Made by a program: the position numbers and the translations under genes | NCBI RefSeq assembly: GCF_016124105.1 | Contig: NZ_JADGMQ010000013.1 | Location: forward strand, 1-64,000 | Source: Aquamicrobium zhengzhouense | Lineage (GTDB): Bacteria; Pseudomonadota; Alphaproteobacteria; Rhizobiales; Rhizobiaceae | Length of the DNA stretch: 64,000 nucleotides | Direction: 5' to 3' | The notes under the pieces: generated by a model | What the model was told of the DNA's origin: nothing | Databases searched by the model: none | What the model saw: the letters and a program-made list of their open reading frames with translations, nothing else | Shown: positions 1-8,648 of the stretch, one piece after another | How positions within the stretch are numbered: the stretch's first letter is position 1 | Layout of the letters: each line of letters begins with the position of its first letter

Positions 1-114
1 GCTCCCCCACGGGCTTGGTGTCCCCAGGTGGCTGCGGCCTCGCATCCGCCACCGCACCAACAATGATAGCAGATGCGGCGGGATTTAACTTACAAGGTGT
101 CGCGGAGCGACGGA

Positions 115-132
115 GGGGGCTACCAGGCCCCC
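115..132 (-). terminator. possible hairpin downstream of purH
   Basis: A 6-bp GC-only stem (GGGGGC, loop of 6, GCCCCC) begins seven bases past the purH stop codon. It has no U-tract on the - strand, so it could be a weak or factor-assisted terminator, or simply a stable 3' end structure. Positions 1-114 hold nothing I can assign: there is no credible ORF and only a loose inverted repeat (CGCATC at 41-46, GATGCG at 72-77). Confidence 0.3.
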
Positions 133-138
133 ACGCTC

Positions 139-1755
139 CTAGTGGCGGAAGTGGCGGGTGCCCGTGAAGACCATGGCGATGCCGTGTTCGTCGGCAGCGG
201 CGATGACGTCATCGTCGCGCATCGAGCCGCCCGGCTGGATGACGGCGGTTGCGCCAGCTTCAACGGCAGCCAGAAGACCATCCGCAAACGGGAAGAAGGC
301 GTCGGAGGCGACGACCGAACCCTTCGCGAGCGATTCGCTCAGGCCGGCAGCCTCGGTCGCGTCGAGCGCCTTGCGGGCAGCAATGCGCGAGGAGTCGACG
401 CGGCTCATCTGGCCTGCACCGATGCCGACGGTGGCAAGGTTCTTGGCATAGACGATGGCGTTCGACTTGACGTGCTTGGCAACCCGGAAGGCAAAGCGAA
501 GGTCTGCCATTTCGGTTTCGGTCGGTGCGCGCTTGGTGACGACCTTGAGATCGAGATCATCGACAACCGCGTTGTCGCGCGACTGGACCAGCATGCCGCC
601 GGCAACAGACTTCGCGATAAGGCCGGCCGCGCGCGGGTCTGGCAGACCGTCGGTAACGAGCAGGCGCAGGTTCTTCTTGGCTGCTACGATCTCGACAGCC
701 TCTAGTGATGCTTCAGGCGCGATGATCACTTCCGTGAAGGTCTTGACGATCTCTTCGGCAGCTTCCGCGTCAAGCAGGCGGTTGAGCGCGACGATCCCGC
801 CGAAGGCAGACGTCGGATCGCAGGCGAGCGCCGAGAGATACGCTTCCTTCAGCGTTGCCCCTTCAGCGACACCGCATGGATTGGCGTGCTTGATGATGGC
901 TACGGCTGCCGTACGCTTGGGATCGAACTCGGCAACCAGCTCGAAGGCTGCATCGGTGTCGTTGACATTGTTGTAGGAGAGCTGCTTGCCCTGCAGCTGA
1001 CGAGCTGTCGCAACGCCCGGGCGCTTGTCGCCATTGACGTAGAAGCCAGCCTGCTGGTGCGGGTTCTCGCCATAGCGCATGACGTTATCGAGCTTGCCAC
1101 CAAAGGCCCGCCAGGTCGGCGCTTCGATGGCGAGCGCGTCGGCGAACCAGCCGGAGATGGCGGCATCATAGGCTGCGGTGCGCGAATAGGCCTTTGCCGC
1201 AAGTTCCTGGCGGAAACGGTATGGCGTTGCACCGTCATTTTCGCCAAGGGTCTCAAGCAGCCGCGTATAATCGGCGGGGTCGGTGGCGATGGCGACATAG
1301 GCATGGTTCTTGGCCGAAGCGCGCACCATGGCCGGGCCACCAATGTCGATATTCTCGACGACCGAAGCGTAGTCGCCGCCAGCGGCGCGGACCTCTTCGA
1401 ATGGGTAGAGATTGATGACCGCGAGGTCGATCGCGCCGATATTGTGCGCTTCCATCGCTTCGCGGTGCTCGGCATCGTCACGGATGGCGAGGAGGCCGCC
1501 ATGCACCGACGGATGCAGCGTCTTGACCCGGCCGTCCATGATTTCCGGGAAGCCGGTAATGTCGGAAACGTCCTTGACCGGGATGCCTGCCGCGGCAATC
1601 GCCTTCGACGTTCCGCCGGTCGAGACCAGTTCGACACCGCGCTCATGCAGCGCCTTGGCGAGGTCGATCAGACCCGTCTTGTCGGACACCGACAAAAGCG
1701 CGCGGCGCAGCGGGACAAGATCGGGAGCGGGAATTTTCTTCGAGACGACGGCCAT
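139..1755 (-). CDS. purH: Bifunctional AICAR formyltransferase / IMP cyclohydrolase
   Basis: This enzyme catalyses the last two steps of de novo purine synthesis in the cytosol: formylation of AICAR with 10-formyl-tetrahydrofolate, then ring closure to IMP. The N-terminal MGS-like cyclohydrolase part is clear ([21 protein letters not shown]), followed by the AICARFT part with the conserved KHANPCG motif and a C-terminal [10 protein letters not shown] segment. At 538 residues it is of normal family length. I chose the ATG at 1755 (MAVVSKKIP) because the 17 codons upstream show no homology to the family. It stands alone on the - strand with the heparinase-like gene 138 bp upstream, so it probably has its own promoter or is co-transcribed from that gene. 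Confidence 0.97.
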   Translation of the reverse strand: MAVVSKKIPAPDLVPLRRALLSVSDKTGLIDLAKALHERGVELVSTGGTSKAIAAAGIPVKDVSDITGFPEIMDGRVKTLHPSVHGGLLAIRDDAEHREAMEAHNIGAIDLAVINLYPFEEVRAAGGDYASVVENIDIGGPAMVRASAKNHAYVAIATDPADYTRLLETLGENDGATPYRFRQELAAKAYSRTAAYDAAISGWFADALAIEAPTWRAFGGKLDNVMRYGENPHQQAGFYVNGDKRPGVATARQLQGKQLSYNNVNDTDAAFELVAEFDPKRTAAVAIIKHANPCGVAEGATLKEAYLSALACDPTSAFGGIVALNRLLDAEAAEEIVKTFTEVIIAPEASLEAVEIVAAKKNLRLLVTDGLPDPRAAGLIAKSVAGGMLVQSRDNAVVDDLDLKVVTKRAPTETEMADLRFAFRVAKHVKSNAIVYAKNLATVGIGAGQMSRVDSSRIAARKALDATEAAGLSESLAKGSVVASDAFFPFADGLLAAVEAGATAVIQPGGSMRDDDVIAAADEHGIAMVFTGTRHFRH

Positions 1756-1893
1756 GGCTGTGGCTCCGGCTGGTTGCAGGCAGAAGGGTTTGCGCGGGCC
1801 TACCACAGCCGGTTGAGTTTTTAAACGCCGTCGGCCCGCCAGGGGACGAGCCGCAACGGAAGCATCCTGTGCACCACGGCTGCTCGCGCAAGG

Positions 1894-3600
1894 TCAGAGG
1901 CGGCGCAGGCGCCAGTGGATTTCCGGATGATCCGAAGCTGCGTAGGTAAGAACGATCTGGTGGCTGCGGCGCGGGCCTCCCAGTCCGGCAAAAAACAGGG
2001 TTTCTTCCGCCTGTGGCGCAAGCTCCTCGCAGGAAAATTCCCAGCGCTCATCGTCTGCGCCCTGCAGCACCAGATGCCCTCGACCGTTTTCGAACAGCGC
2101 AACATCCGGATAGAGGTGGAAGCGCACACTTACCCGGTCGCGTCCGTTGGACCTGGCCACTTCGCCATCCTTACGCACCACCCGATCAATCCCCTCCAGA
2201 AGTTCCCCATTGGCTGAAAGCGCAAGTTCGCGTTCATGGTAGAGGCCGAACCGGGGCGCATAACCATCATGACGCGCGACAAAGCTTTGGATGCCTTCGG
2301 AATCCAGACGACGGCAGGGCACGTTTTTCGGCCCGTCGACCAGCGGCGCTCCCACAATGCGCGCAAGTTCCTTGCCAAGGATAAACCGCGCCGACGAGGT
2401 GTCATTCAGCGTTGCGGTTGAATGAGCAGCAGTCGAGCGGGCGAGTGGGCGGAAATCTTCGGCGCCGTAAGTATCGACACCGCAATTGACGATGAAGTGA
2501 CTGCGGCCGGAAGAAAGTTCGAACGACAGGCAACCTGCCTGAGCGGTCTGTGAAAGCTCTGGCGGTGGGGCAACGCCCGTATCGGCAATGACGGTCGTGT
2601 TTCCCATCGCAAGCCGCTCATAGCCGGAATGCGGGGCGTGCAGCAGAGGCGCTCCTGCCGTGTCATCATGATGGAGAATGGACGCGATGCGATCATGGCT
2701 CGTTGCGCCCATCCCGTTGAAACGCGCCAGGGTACCGTCTCTGTGGCGGAAGAAGCGCAGAGCGGGCAGCATGCGCTCGACAGCTCCGATCAAGGCATCC
2801 GGCGGTGCTTCTGCCTGATTGAAATAGGTCTGGCGAAGTGGCAGCAGATCCGCCAGCAATTCCAAGATGGCCTCAGGATTGCGCGACACATGGCCACCAT
2901 CAGGCAGGATTTGCGCGTCGAGCTCCAGTGCAAGCTGCTTCGATGCAGCCCGCATTGCCGAGGGCGGCGTCGGTAAAGAAAGGGCGGCAAACGCCAGCGC
3001 AATGCGCGCCCTCAGCTTCTCCTCGCCCGGCGACATCTCCTGCACCATCGCCCGCAAGTAGCGCATCTGGATCGCCAGGGATTTCAGGAAGAGGCGATAG
3101 AACTGATAATCCGCGCCCTGGAGTACCACGGCGGAGTGCTGCAGCCAGGCAATGATGCGGCGCGCGGTGATCGCAGGGTTCCAGGCGAGGCCGTCAATCT
3201 TGCGCCCGTTGATGGAAATCCAGTCGCGTACAAGGGCACGTGCATTTGCGGCCGCAAGCTCGGTCTCTGCCGCGCGCATGTGACGGAGCCACCGAAAACC
3301 ATGCAGCGCAGAAAGCCAGGCGCTGTCAGTCACCCTCATCGAAAATGGCGATTGGCCATGTGTGTCGACCAGCCTGCCGGCAAACGGGAAGCGGCCATGG
3401 TAGATCTCCATGGCGATCTGGGCATCGGCGAGCCGCAGATCTGGCGGTGCGATAAGGACGCGCTCGGGGGTGCGCCCGGTGAAGCGCCAGCGGTACACCG
3501 GTCCCACGCGCAGACGACCACGCAGTCTTCGCCATAGAGTCGAGGCCAGGAATCCCCAGATCTGCGGGGAACTGCCCCTGATGAGCGTCAAGGTGGACAT
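1894..3600 (-). CDS. Heparinase II/III-like family protein
   Basis: A protein of about 568 residues with the architecture of the heparinase II/III superfamily: an N-terminal alpha-helical toroid-like half and a C-terminal beta-rich half (from about residue 300; HDRIASILHHDD, HSGYERLAMGN, DTGVAPP). Relatives cleave acidic polysaccharides, but this branch, common next to purH and rsmB in rhizobia, has no proven substrate; a role in surface or capsular glycan turnover is inference. There is no obvious signal peptide. The start is uncertain: GTG at 3639 has no Shine-Dalgarno, ATG at 3600 directly abuts a GGAGG, and an in-frame TTG at 3591 lies 9 nt after that GGAGG and may be the true start. It lies 90 bp downstream of rsmB. 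Confidence 0.85.
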   Translation of the reverse strand: MSTLTLIRGSSPQIWGFLASTLWRRLRGRLRVGPVYRWRFTGRTPERVLIAPPDLRLADAQIAMEIYHGRFPFAGRLVDTHGQSPFSMRVTDSAWLSALHGFRWLRHMRAAETELAAANARALVRDWISINGRKIDGLAWNPAITARRIIAWLQHSAVVLQGADYQFYRLFLKSLAIQMRYLRAMVQEMSPGEEKLRARIALAFAALSLPTPPSAMRAASKQLALELDAQILPDGGHVSRNPEAILELLADLLPLRQTYFNQAEAPPDALIGAVERMLPALRFFRHRDGTLARFNGMGATSHDRIASILHHDDTAGAPLLHAPHSGYERLAMGNTTVIADTGVAPPPELSQTAQAGCLSFELSSGRSHFIVNCGVDTYGAEDFRPLARSTAAHSTATLNDTSSARFILGKELARIVGAPLVDGPKNVPCRRLDSEGIQSFVARHDGYAPRFGLYHERELALSANGELLEGIDRVVRKDGEVARSNGRDRVSVRFHLYPDVALFENGRGHLVLQGADDERWEFSCEELAPQAEETLFFAGLGGPRRSHQIVLTYAASDHPEIHWRLRRL

Positions 3601-3690
3601 CCTCCGAATCGCCGCGCTCCGCCAAGGATCGACGAGCACAGCTTAGATGAGCGATTGGTCCCTGCGAAGGCGAAAATGCCGTGCTTCGGC

Positions 3691-5076
3691 CTATCTCAGC
3701 CGCATCCGGGCAGCGTAAAAGCCATCGAGACCGGATCGCGCAGGGGCCCCGAGATCGAGGCCTGCCGGAGTGGTACGAAGCGCGCCGTCCGGCGTCAAGA
3801 ATGACGCTACGAAACTCAGCTCATCCACGCTGACCGGGTCGTTCTCCACCTGGGGATTGGCGGCAAGAAACGCCTGGTAGAGCGTCTCGCCCTCCAAAGG
3901 ATCAAGCGAACAGTTGGAAAAAACGATTCGCCCGCCGGGTTTGACCAGCGTCACCGCCTTTTCCAGCATGCGGGCCTGCAGCGTCGCCAGCTTTTCGATA
4001 TCCTCCACCCCCTTCGCCCAAAGGACATCGGGGTGACGTCTGACAGTGCCCGTCGAAGAACACGGCGCATCCAGCAGCACCGCATCGAACTTTTCCGTCG
4101 GCTCGTAAGCAAAGAGATCCGTGACGATCACCTCCGCCTCGAGCTTGAGGCGTTCCAGGTTGGCCTTGAGACGCTTGGCGCGGTTGGGTGACAGCTCAAG
4201 CGCAGTCACCTGCGCGCCCGCTGCCGCAAGCTGAGCAGTCTTCCCGCCGGGAGCCGCACACAGGTCCGCTACGCGCAAGCCCGAAATATCGCCGAGCAAC
4301 TGGGCAGGTATTGAGGCCGCAGCATCCTGAACCCACCATTCCCCGTCTGAAAAGCCGGGAAGCTGGGTGACCGGCCCCTCCAGAGCCTCAAGACGGACGC
4401 CCCCGGTTGGCAAGGCAATTCCGCCGAGCCGCTCTGCCCATCCTTCCGCGTCGGATTTCACCGTCAGGTCGATAGGCGCCTCGGTTCGATACGCGTCCGC
4501 AATCGCGCGGGCGGCTTCATCTCCATAGGCGGCAACGAGGCGCTCGTAAAACCAGGCTGGCGTATCGATGGTCTGGGCCAAAGCTGCGGGCAGAGCCCGC
4601 TCCTTGCGACGCGCAATCTCGCGCAGCACACCGTTGACGAGCGCCGCAAATCGCGCCGTCCTTGGATCCGCTTTCGCATGTGTCACCGCAAGATCGACAG
4701 CCGCAGAATCCGGAACATCGAGAAACAGCATCTGTGCTGCCGCCACATGCAATATGTGCGACAACGATCGGGCATTTGTCGGCAAAGGCCGCTCAAGACG
4801 CGCCGAGATGAGCGCTTCGATCGTGTTTCGATAGCGCAGCGCTGTCGTCAGGATCGCCCGCACAAGTGCACGATCGCGCATGTCAAGCGCGAGGAATTGC
4901 GGGTGGCCATGATCATGGTCCGTCAGGCCATCCAGAGAGGTCTTTGCGTCGACGACCGCAGCAAGAAGACGGGCAGCAGCACGCCGGGCGGCAAGGCCCG
5001 GCGCATCGGCTGCAGGTTTTTGCAGGGACTTCTTCGCGCCGCCGCGCGCGCGGCGAACGCCGTCATTCATTGTCAT
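3691..5076 (-). CDS. rsmB: 16S rRNA (cytosine-C5)-methyltransferase RsmB/Fmu family
   Basis: This 461-residue protein has a NusB-like RNA-binding domain (about residues 25-170) and a C-terminal Rossmann SAM methyltransferase (about 230-460). The SAM site reads DLCAAPGGKTAQLA, and the two cysteines of m5C methyltransferases are present in DAPCSSTGTV and FSNCSLDPLEGE. It likely methylates C967 of 16S rRNA. The N-terminus carries a basic and alanine-rich extension of about 20 residues. It is translationally coupled to htpX: the htpX stop TAA and this ATG share one base (TAATG at 5078-5074). A second ATG two codons in (5070) has slightly better spacing from the GGAG and could also be used. Confidence 0.93.
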   Translation of the reverse strand: MTMNDGVRRARGGAKKSLQKPAADAPGLAARRAAARLLAAVVDAKTSLDGLTDHDHGHPQFLALDMRDRALVRAILTTALRYRNTIEALISARLERPLPTNARSLSHILHVAAAQMLFLDVPDSAAVDLAVTHAKADPRTARFAALVNGVLREIARRKERALPAALAQTIDTPAWFYERLVAAYGDEAARAIADAYRTEAPIDLTVKSDAEGWAERLGGIALPTGGVRLEALEGPVTQLPGFSDGEWWVQDAAASIPAQLLGDISGLRVADLCAAPGGKTAQLAAAGAQVTALELSPNRAKRLKANLERLKLEAEVIVTDLFAYEPTEKFDAVLLDAPCSSTGTVRRHPDVLWAKGVEDIEKLATLQARMLEKAVTLVKPGGRIVFSNCSLDPLEGETLYQAFLAANPQVENDPVSVDELSFVASFLTPDGALRTTPAGLDLGAPARSGLDGFYAARMRLR

Positions 5077-6101
5077 TATCTCCGGGGACCCGTGGGATTA
5101 CGTCCCCATGGATTGGTCTGAGGTTGGCTTGGCCGGGGCTGAGGCTGCTCCGGACGGGGAGCAGTTCCCCATGGTCCGGTTTGCGGCGATCTTGGCGGGG
5201 CACTTGGTGCGGGACGAGGATCTACCGGGCGCGCAGGCGCGCCGCCACCCCCACCGAACTCCTGCGCCATCCTTTGCAGTGCTGCGATGCGGTTCGCCGT
5301 ATCCGGATGGGTGGAAAACAGATTGTCCATCTTCTCGCCCGAGAGCGGGTTGATGATGAACATGTGCGCGGTGGCAGGGCTGCGCTCTGCATTATCATTG
5401 CGGATCGCCTGCGCGCCGCGTGCAATCTTGTCGAGGGCTGAGGCAAGCCACATCGGCTGACCGCAAATCTCGGCGCCACGACGATCAGCGGCATATTCGC
5501 GGGTACGGCTGATTGCCATCTGCACGATCATCGCCGCGAGCGGTGCAACGATGATCGCAACTAGCACGCCGATGGCGCCAAGCGGATTGTTGTTTTCACG
5601 GTTCGAGCCCCCCATGAAGAAGGCGAAATTGCCGAGCATGGAAATCGCGCCAGCAATTGACGCCGTAATCGTCATGGTGAGCGTGTCGCGGTTCTGCACA
5701 TGGGCCAGTTCATGCGCCATCACACCGGCGACTTCTTCGCGCGACAGGCGCTGCAGCAGCCCGGTCGTCGCCGCAACCGCCGCGTTTTGCGGGTTGCGAC
5801 CTGTGGCGAACGCGTTGGGCTGTGGGTTGTCGATGAGATAGACCCGCGGCATCGGCAGGTTGGCACGCTCTGCCAGCGCCTTGACGATCCCGTAATATTC
5901 GGGTGCGTTGCGCTCGTCGACCTCGACCGCGTTGTGCATGCGCAGGACCATCTTGTCAGAGTTCCAGTAGCTGAAGAGGTTCATGCCCGCTGCGATCAGG
6001 AATGCGATCATCATGCCGCCCTCGCCACCAATCAGGTAGCCAACGCCCATGAACAGAGCGGTCATCAGGGCCAACAGCATTGCCGTACGGATGACGTTCA
6101 T
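5076..6101 (-). CDS. htpX: Membrane zinc metalloprotease HtpX
   Basis: Inner-membrane M48 peptidase that removes damaged membrane proteins, 341 residues. Two N-terminal transmembrane segments lie within residues 5-45, the zinc site [12 protein letters not shown] is at about 128-139 (H130, E131, H134), a further hydrophobic pair spans about 145-195, and the third ligand is expected in the REYAADR segment. The C-terminus is a proline-rich tail of about 45 residues ([11 protein letters not shown]), which is common in rhizobial HtpX but absent in E. coli. HtpX is usually heat-shock controlled; upstream, TTGAAC (6200-6195) followed 17 nt later by CATCATATAG is a conceivable promoter, but I cannot assign its sigma factor. 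It overlaps rsmB by one base. Confidence 0.95.
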   Translation of the reverse strand: MNVIRTAMLLALMTALFMGVGYLIGGEGGMMIAFLIAAGMNLFSYWNSDKMVLRMHNAVEVDERNAPEYYGIVKALAERANLPMPRVYLIDNPQPNAFATGRNPQNAAVAATTGLLQRLSREEVAGVMAHELAHVQNRDTLTMTITASIAGAISMLGNFAFFMGGSNRENNNPLGAIGVLVAIIVAPLAAMIVQMAISRTREYAADRRGAEICGQPMWLASALDKIARGAQAIRNDNAERSPATAHMFIINPLSGEKMDNLFSTHPDTANRIAALQRMAQEFGGGGGAPARPVDPRPAPSAPPRSPQTGPWGTAPRPEQPQPRPSQPQTNPWGRNPTGPRR

Positions 6102-6209
6102 CCAGACAGTCTCCGAAAATCTAGCACTCTAAGCGGTCGCCGGGGTCGATCCCGTCACGCTGACTGCCTATATGATGGGAGGATCACACGACAAGTTCAA
6201 TGTTTGGCC

Positions 6210-6416
6210 ATGCAGACTGAAGAAGAAAACCAGCCCCCTGTTCCCGCGCGGGAACTCCCACCAGCTGCCTTGCGAGCGCTTGCAGAAGCAGAAGAGCGAC
6301 GCAGGCTTGCCAGGGACCAGGAAGCCAATCTCCCGAAAGAACTGGGCGGACGTGGCGGCAAGGATCCGGCGCGTTTCGGCGACTGGGAGATCAAGGGCGT
6401 CGCTTGCGACTTCTGA
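6210..6416 (+). CDS. DUF1674 protein, SdhAF4-type succinate dehydrogenase assembly factor
   Basis: A 68-residue protein whose C-terminus carries the DUF1674 signature (LPKELGGRGG, then ARFGDWEIKG, ending ACDF). The eukaryotic member Sdh8/SDHAF4 binds free flavinylated SdhA and helps assemble complex II; the bacterial function is inferred by homology. The first half is charged and low in complexity. ATG at 6210 is the only start giving the full domain; the ATG at 6200 is out of frame. It is divergent from htpX with 108 bp between the starts, and about 21 kb from the sdh operon in this window. Confidence 0.85.
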   Translation: MQTEEENQPPVPARELPPAALRALAEAEERRRLARDQEANLPKELGGRGGKDPARFGDWEIKGVACDF

Positions 6417-6618
6417 CCCCTCAATGACTGAGAAGAAGAGAGTATTGATTGCCTCTGTTCTTTCCGCATCTTCACAATCCTTAAACCAGTTCTGGCAATC
6501 GGACTCCCCCATTAACAGTTGCTTCATCAGCTGCTCGGCACATTTGCTGCGCGGCGGGTAGTATTTCTACGCGCCAGCCGAATGACGTACAGCTTCGTCA
6601 TTCTCGCTGGAGGCACAC

Positions 6619-8010
6619 ATGCTGGGACTAGCGCGAGTTTTTTCTGCTGCGTCGAGACTATGGCGCGACAGGCGTGGGAATTTTGCAATGATGACGGGCA
6701 TCGTGATGCCCGTTCTGCTGGTTGGCACCGGTTTCGGCGTCAATATTGGTCAGGTAACGCTGACGCGGGCCAATCTCCTCGCGGCACTCGATGCCGCCGT
6801 CACTTCCACAGCAAGAGATCTGACAACAGGGGCCATTCAGGAAAAGGATGCGCGCCCCCTCGTCGAGGCGTTTTTGATCGCCAACGGCCTGCGGGCTTAT
6901 GCCGAGGATGGAAGGCTAAAACTGGACTCCCTCACGATAGACCGCCAGGCGAGAACCGTTAGCGCTCAGGCGAGCGTCCTTCTCGACGTTGCGTTTCCCT
7001 TCTTCGCCAGTCAGAATCAGCAACTGATCACGACCAGGTCTGCCGCCCTTTACTCCGACAAGAGAGTAGAGGTCGCCATGATGCTCGACGTCACGGGCTC
7101 GATGAGTGGTAGCAAGATACGCGACCTGAAAGCAGCGGCCACCAACGCGATCGACGCGTTGATCGGCGCTCAGAACCCGCAAAACCCACGGGTTCGCATC
7201 GCGCTTATTCCCTACTCCGACGGCGTCAATGTTGGCAGCGCCCTCGCAAATGAGACCGTCTTCGTAGAGCGTGAGGGACGATGGGATCTGCCCCCGCCAA
7301 TCGGCGCATCCCAGGCACAAATCACCGCCAATACGGGGGCACGAACCAACAATTGCGCAACCGAGCGGAGGACTGAGAACCTTGGCGTCGACTACTCTGA
7401 TGACGGACCCGATGCCAGGCGCACCTGGTACTATGACAAATCGAAGAAATACTATGCCAAGGTCAATCGCGATGATCGCCTGAAAACCTGCGTCCGGGCG
7501 GTGCTTCGCCCGCTGACCGCGGATGCCGCACTTTTGAAACAGCAGATACAGGGCTTCTCCATCGACGGGTATACCGGTGGCGCGATCGGGATCCAATGGA
7601 CCTACTACATGTTGTCGCCGAACTGGCGTGCCGCGATCAGGCGTGCAGATCTCGGTGACGGACCCGAAGATCACGATCCGCGCGAAGTCGCCAAGATCGC
7701 CATTCTCATGACCGATGGTGATTTCAACACCGCACATGCCGACGCGGTCGGCGATGTGCAAAACCAGAAATCCAAGTCGCGTGCCAACGCCGAAGCTCTC
7801 TGCAGACGCATGAAAGATGACGGGATCGAGATCTTCACCATCGGTTTTGGCTTGGGGAACAATCAGAACGCGCGGCGGATCATGCAGAACTGCGCCAGCA
7901 GCGACACAAACGCGCTCAAGCATTATTTCGAAACGTCCACAGGCTCGGAACTGAACGAAGCCTTCATGACCATCGCGCGCAATATTGAGGCGCTGGCACT
8001 GACGCAATAA
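6619..8010 (+). CDS. TadG-like pilus-assembly protein with von Willebrand factor A domain
   Basis: A 463-residue envelope protein. Residues 20-48 form the TadE/TadG-type N-terminal anchor (RRGNFAMMTGIVMPVLLVG), placing the rest in the periplasm. A vWA domain begins near residue 151 with the metal-site motif DVTGSMS (D157, T159, S161) and ends with a MTDGDFNT loop; a 60-80 residue insertion containing a cysteine pair separates them. TadG-like proteins are linked to Flp/Tad pili, but no other tad gene lies nearby, so this is a stand-alone paralogue and its partner is unknown. A GGAGG sits 6 nt before the ATG. It is followed by a strong terminator. Confidence 0.85.
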   Translation: MLGLARVFSAASRLWRDRRGNFAMMTGIVMPVLLVGTGFGVNIGQVTLTRANLLAALDAAVTSTARDLTTGAIQEKDARPLVEAFLIANGLRAYAEDGRLKLDSLTIDRQARTVSAQASVLLDVAFPFFASQNQQLITTRSAALYSDKRVEVAMMLDVTGSMSGSKIRDLKAAATNAIDALIGAQNPQNPRVRIALIPYSDGVNVGSALANETVFVEREGRWDLPPPIGASQAQITANTGARTNNCATERRTENLGVDYSDDGPDARRTWYYDKSKKYYAKVNRDDRLKTCVRAVLRPLTADAALLKQQIQGFSIDGYTGGAIGIQWTYYMLSPNWRAAIRRADLGDGPEDHDPREVAKIAILMTDGDFNTAHADAVGDVQNQKSKSRANAEALCRRMKDDGIEIFTIGFGLGNNQNARRIMQNCASSDTNALKHYFETSTGSELNEAFMTIARNIEALALTQ

Positions 8011-8032
8011 GGCCTGCCCTCCGGAAATGGAA

Positions 8033-8066
8033 AGGGGCCGGTACAGCTACCGGCCCCTCGCGTTTT
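8033..8066 (+). terminator. Strong bidirectional rho-independent terminator
   Basis: A perfect 11-bp stem (AGGGGCCGGTA / TACCGGCCCCT, loop CAGC) at 8033-8058 follows the TadG-like stop by 22 bp and is followed by a short T run (8063-8066). On the opposite strand the hairpin is followed by TTTCCATTTCC, so it can also end the small transcript that comes from the 8123-8188 gene. Confidence 0.85.
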
Positions 8067-8122
8067 CTTCCGTGGTGCGGCCCGTGGGATGGAGACCCAT
8101 CAAACCGCGCTTCACGCGCCTG

Positions 8123-8188
8123 TCAGGAAGACTGCTTCCCGAAAGGACGATCCGCCGGGGCCACGCTACGGTTGAAACCACTCGACAT
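8123..8188 (-). CDS. 21-residue small ORF with perfect extended Shine-Dalgarno
   Basis: ATG at 8188 opens a 21-codon frame ending in TGA at 8123. The peptide begins MSSGFNRSVAP and ends ADRPFGKQSS; it is hydrophilic, with no signal peptide or membrane segment, and I do not recognise a family. The support is the translation signal: 16 nt directly before the start match the complement of the 16S rRNA 3' end, with GGAGG 7 nt from the ATG. Downstream, GATGG-GTCT-CCATC forms a small hairpin and the terminator at 8033-8066 ends the unit, so a transcript of roughly 200 nt is predicted. It is divergent from the frameshifted gene at 8313. It could be a small protein, a leader peptide without a downstream gene, or a regulatory RNA. 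Reality of translation is inference. Confidence 0.6.
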   Translation of the reverse strand: MSSGFNRSVAPADRPFGKQSS

Positions 8189-8204
8189 TGGATCACCTCC
8201 TTTC
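8189..8204 (-). promoter_or_regulatory. Extended Shine-Dalgarno, 16-nt complement of 16S rRNA 3' end
   Basis: On the - strand this reads GAAAGGAGGTGATCCA, immediately followed by ATG. It is the exact complement of the alphaproteobacterial 16S 3' end (TGGATCACCTCCTTTC). Ordinary genes in the window show only 4-6 nt of such complementarity. The flanks do not resemble 16S rRNA, so it is not an rRNA fragment. Confidence 0.8.
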
Positions 8205-8262
8205 AGCTCGTTGAACATGCGGTAATTGTGGGGTCGCAAATCTGTCCTTACAAGGGCAATGC

Positions 8263-8280
8263 ATTGAAGTATTTTTCAAT
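8263..8280. promoter_or_regulatory. Inverted repeat ATTGAA-N6-TTCAAT, possible operator
   Basis: A perfect 6-bp inverted repeat with a 6-bp spacer lies in the 125-bp region between the divergent starts at 8188 (-) and 8313 (+). Its position and symmetry suit a dimeric regulator or part of the - strand promoter (TTGAAA on that strand). No family of regulator can be named. Confidence 0.3.
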
Positions 8281-8312
8281 GATCTGCTAAGCTCCTCCTC
8301 GGGAGCTTGGCG

Positions 8313-8590
8313 ATGACTGTGAAGAGACGGAAATACCTTGAGGCGACGCTTGCGTCCTGGGTAGCGATACTCTCTCCATCCTACGCAGCGGCGCCGATAT
8401 CCTTTGCCAATGATGAGATTTCATTGCCCAGGCTCGCAGCTGCAAGGTCGTACGCAGCTGCGAGGAAGCGGTCATATTGTGGCGCAGCGGCTACCGCCGA
8501 GCCGACGGCGACAATGACGGCATCCCCTGCGAAAACGTCTGTCGCAGCAAACGCGAAGTGGACGAAATCCGCAGGAGGATCGGATGCTGA
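8313..8590 (+). pseudogene. Excalibur calcium-binding domain protein, frameshifted
   Basis: The ATG at 8313 has a GGGAG 7 nt upstream and starts a signal-peptide-like segment (MTVKRRKYLEATLASW). The expected mature part is in another frame: from 8417 to the TGA at 8590 it reads CKVVRSCEEAVILWRSGYRR, then ADGDNDGIPCEN and a terminal CRSKREVDEIRRRIGC. This is a textbook excalibur domain with the DxDxDGxxCE loop and four conserved cysteines plus a terminal one. In that frame two stops (TGATGA, 8411-8416) precede it and no ATG, GTG or TTG is available. A 1-nt deletion (or 2-nt insertion) near 8417-8440 would explain this. It is either a recent pseudogene, a sequencing error, or, less likely, a frameshifted or ATT-started gene. 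Confidence 0.7.
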
Positions 8591-8648
8591 CGGAAAAGCG
8601 CCCTGCTTAAAGCCGCCCTTGCCAGCACCGGTCCATCGTCAGGCTAGA

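Noticed and set aside
6168-6527. 119-codon - strand ORF across the SdhAF4 gene
   Set aside because: Overlaps the DUF1674 gene in antisense and has no recognisable domain.
8189-8204. Possible 16S rRNA 3' end (TGGATCACCTCCTTTC on the + strand)
   Set aside because: Flanking DNA does not match 16S helix 45 sequences, and on the - strand the motif sits exactly where a Shine-Dalgarno should be before an ATG.
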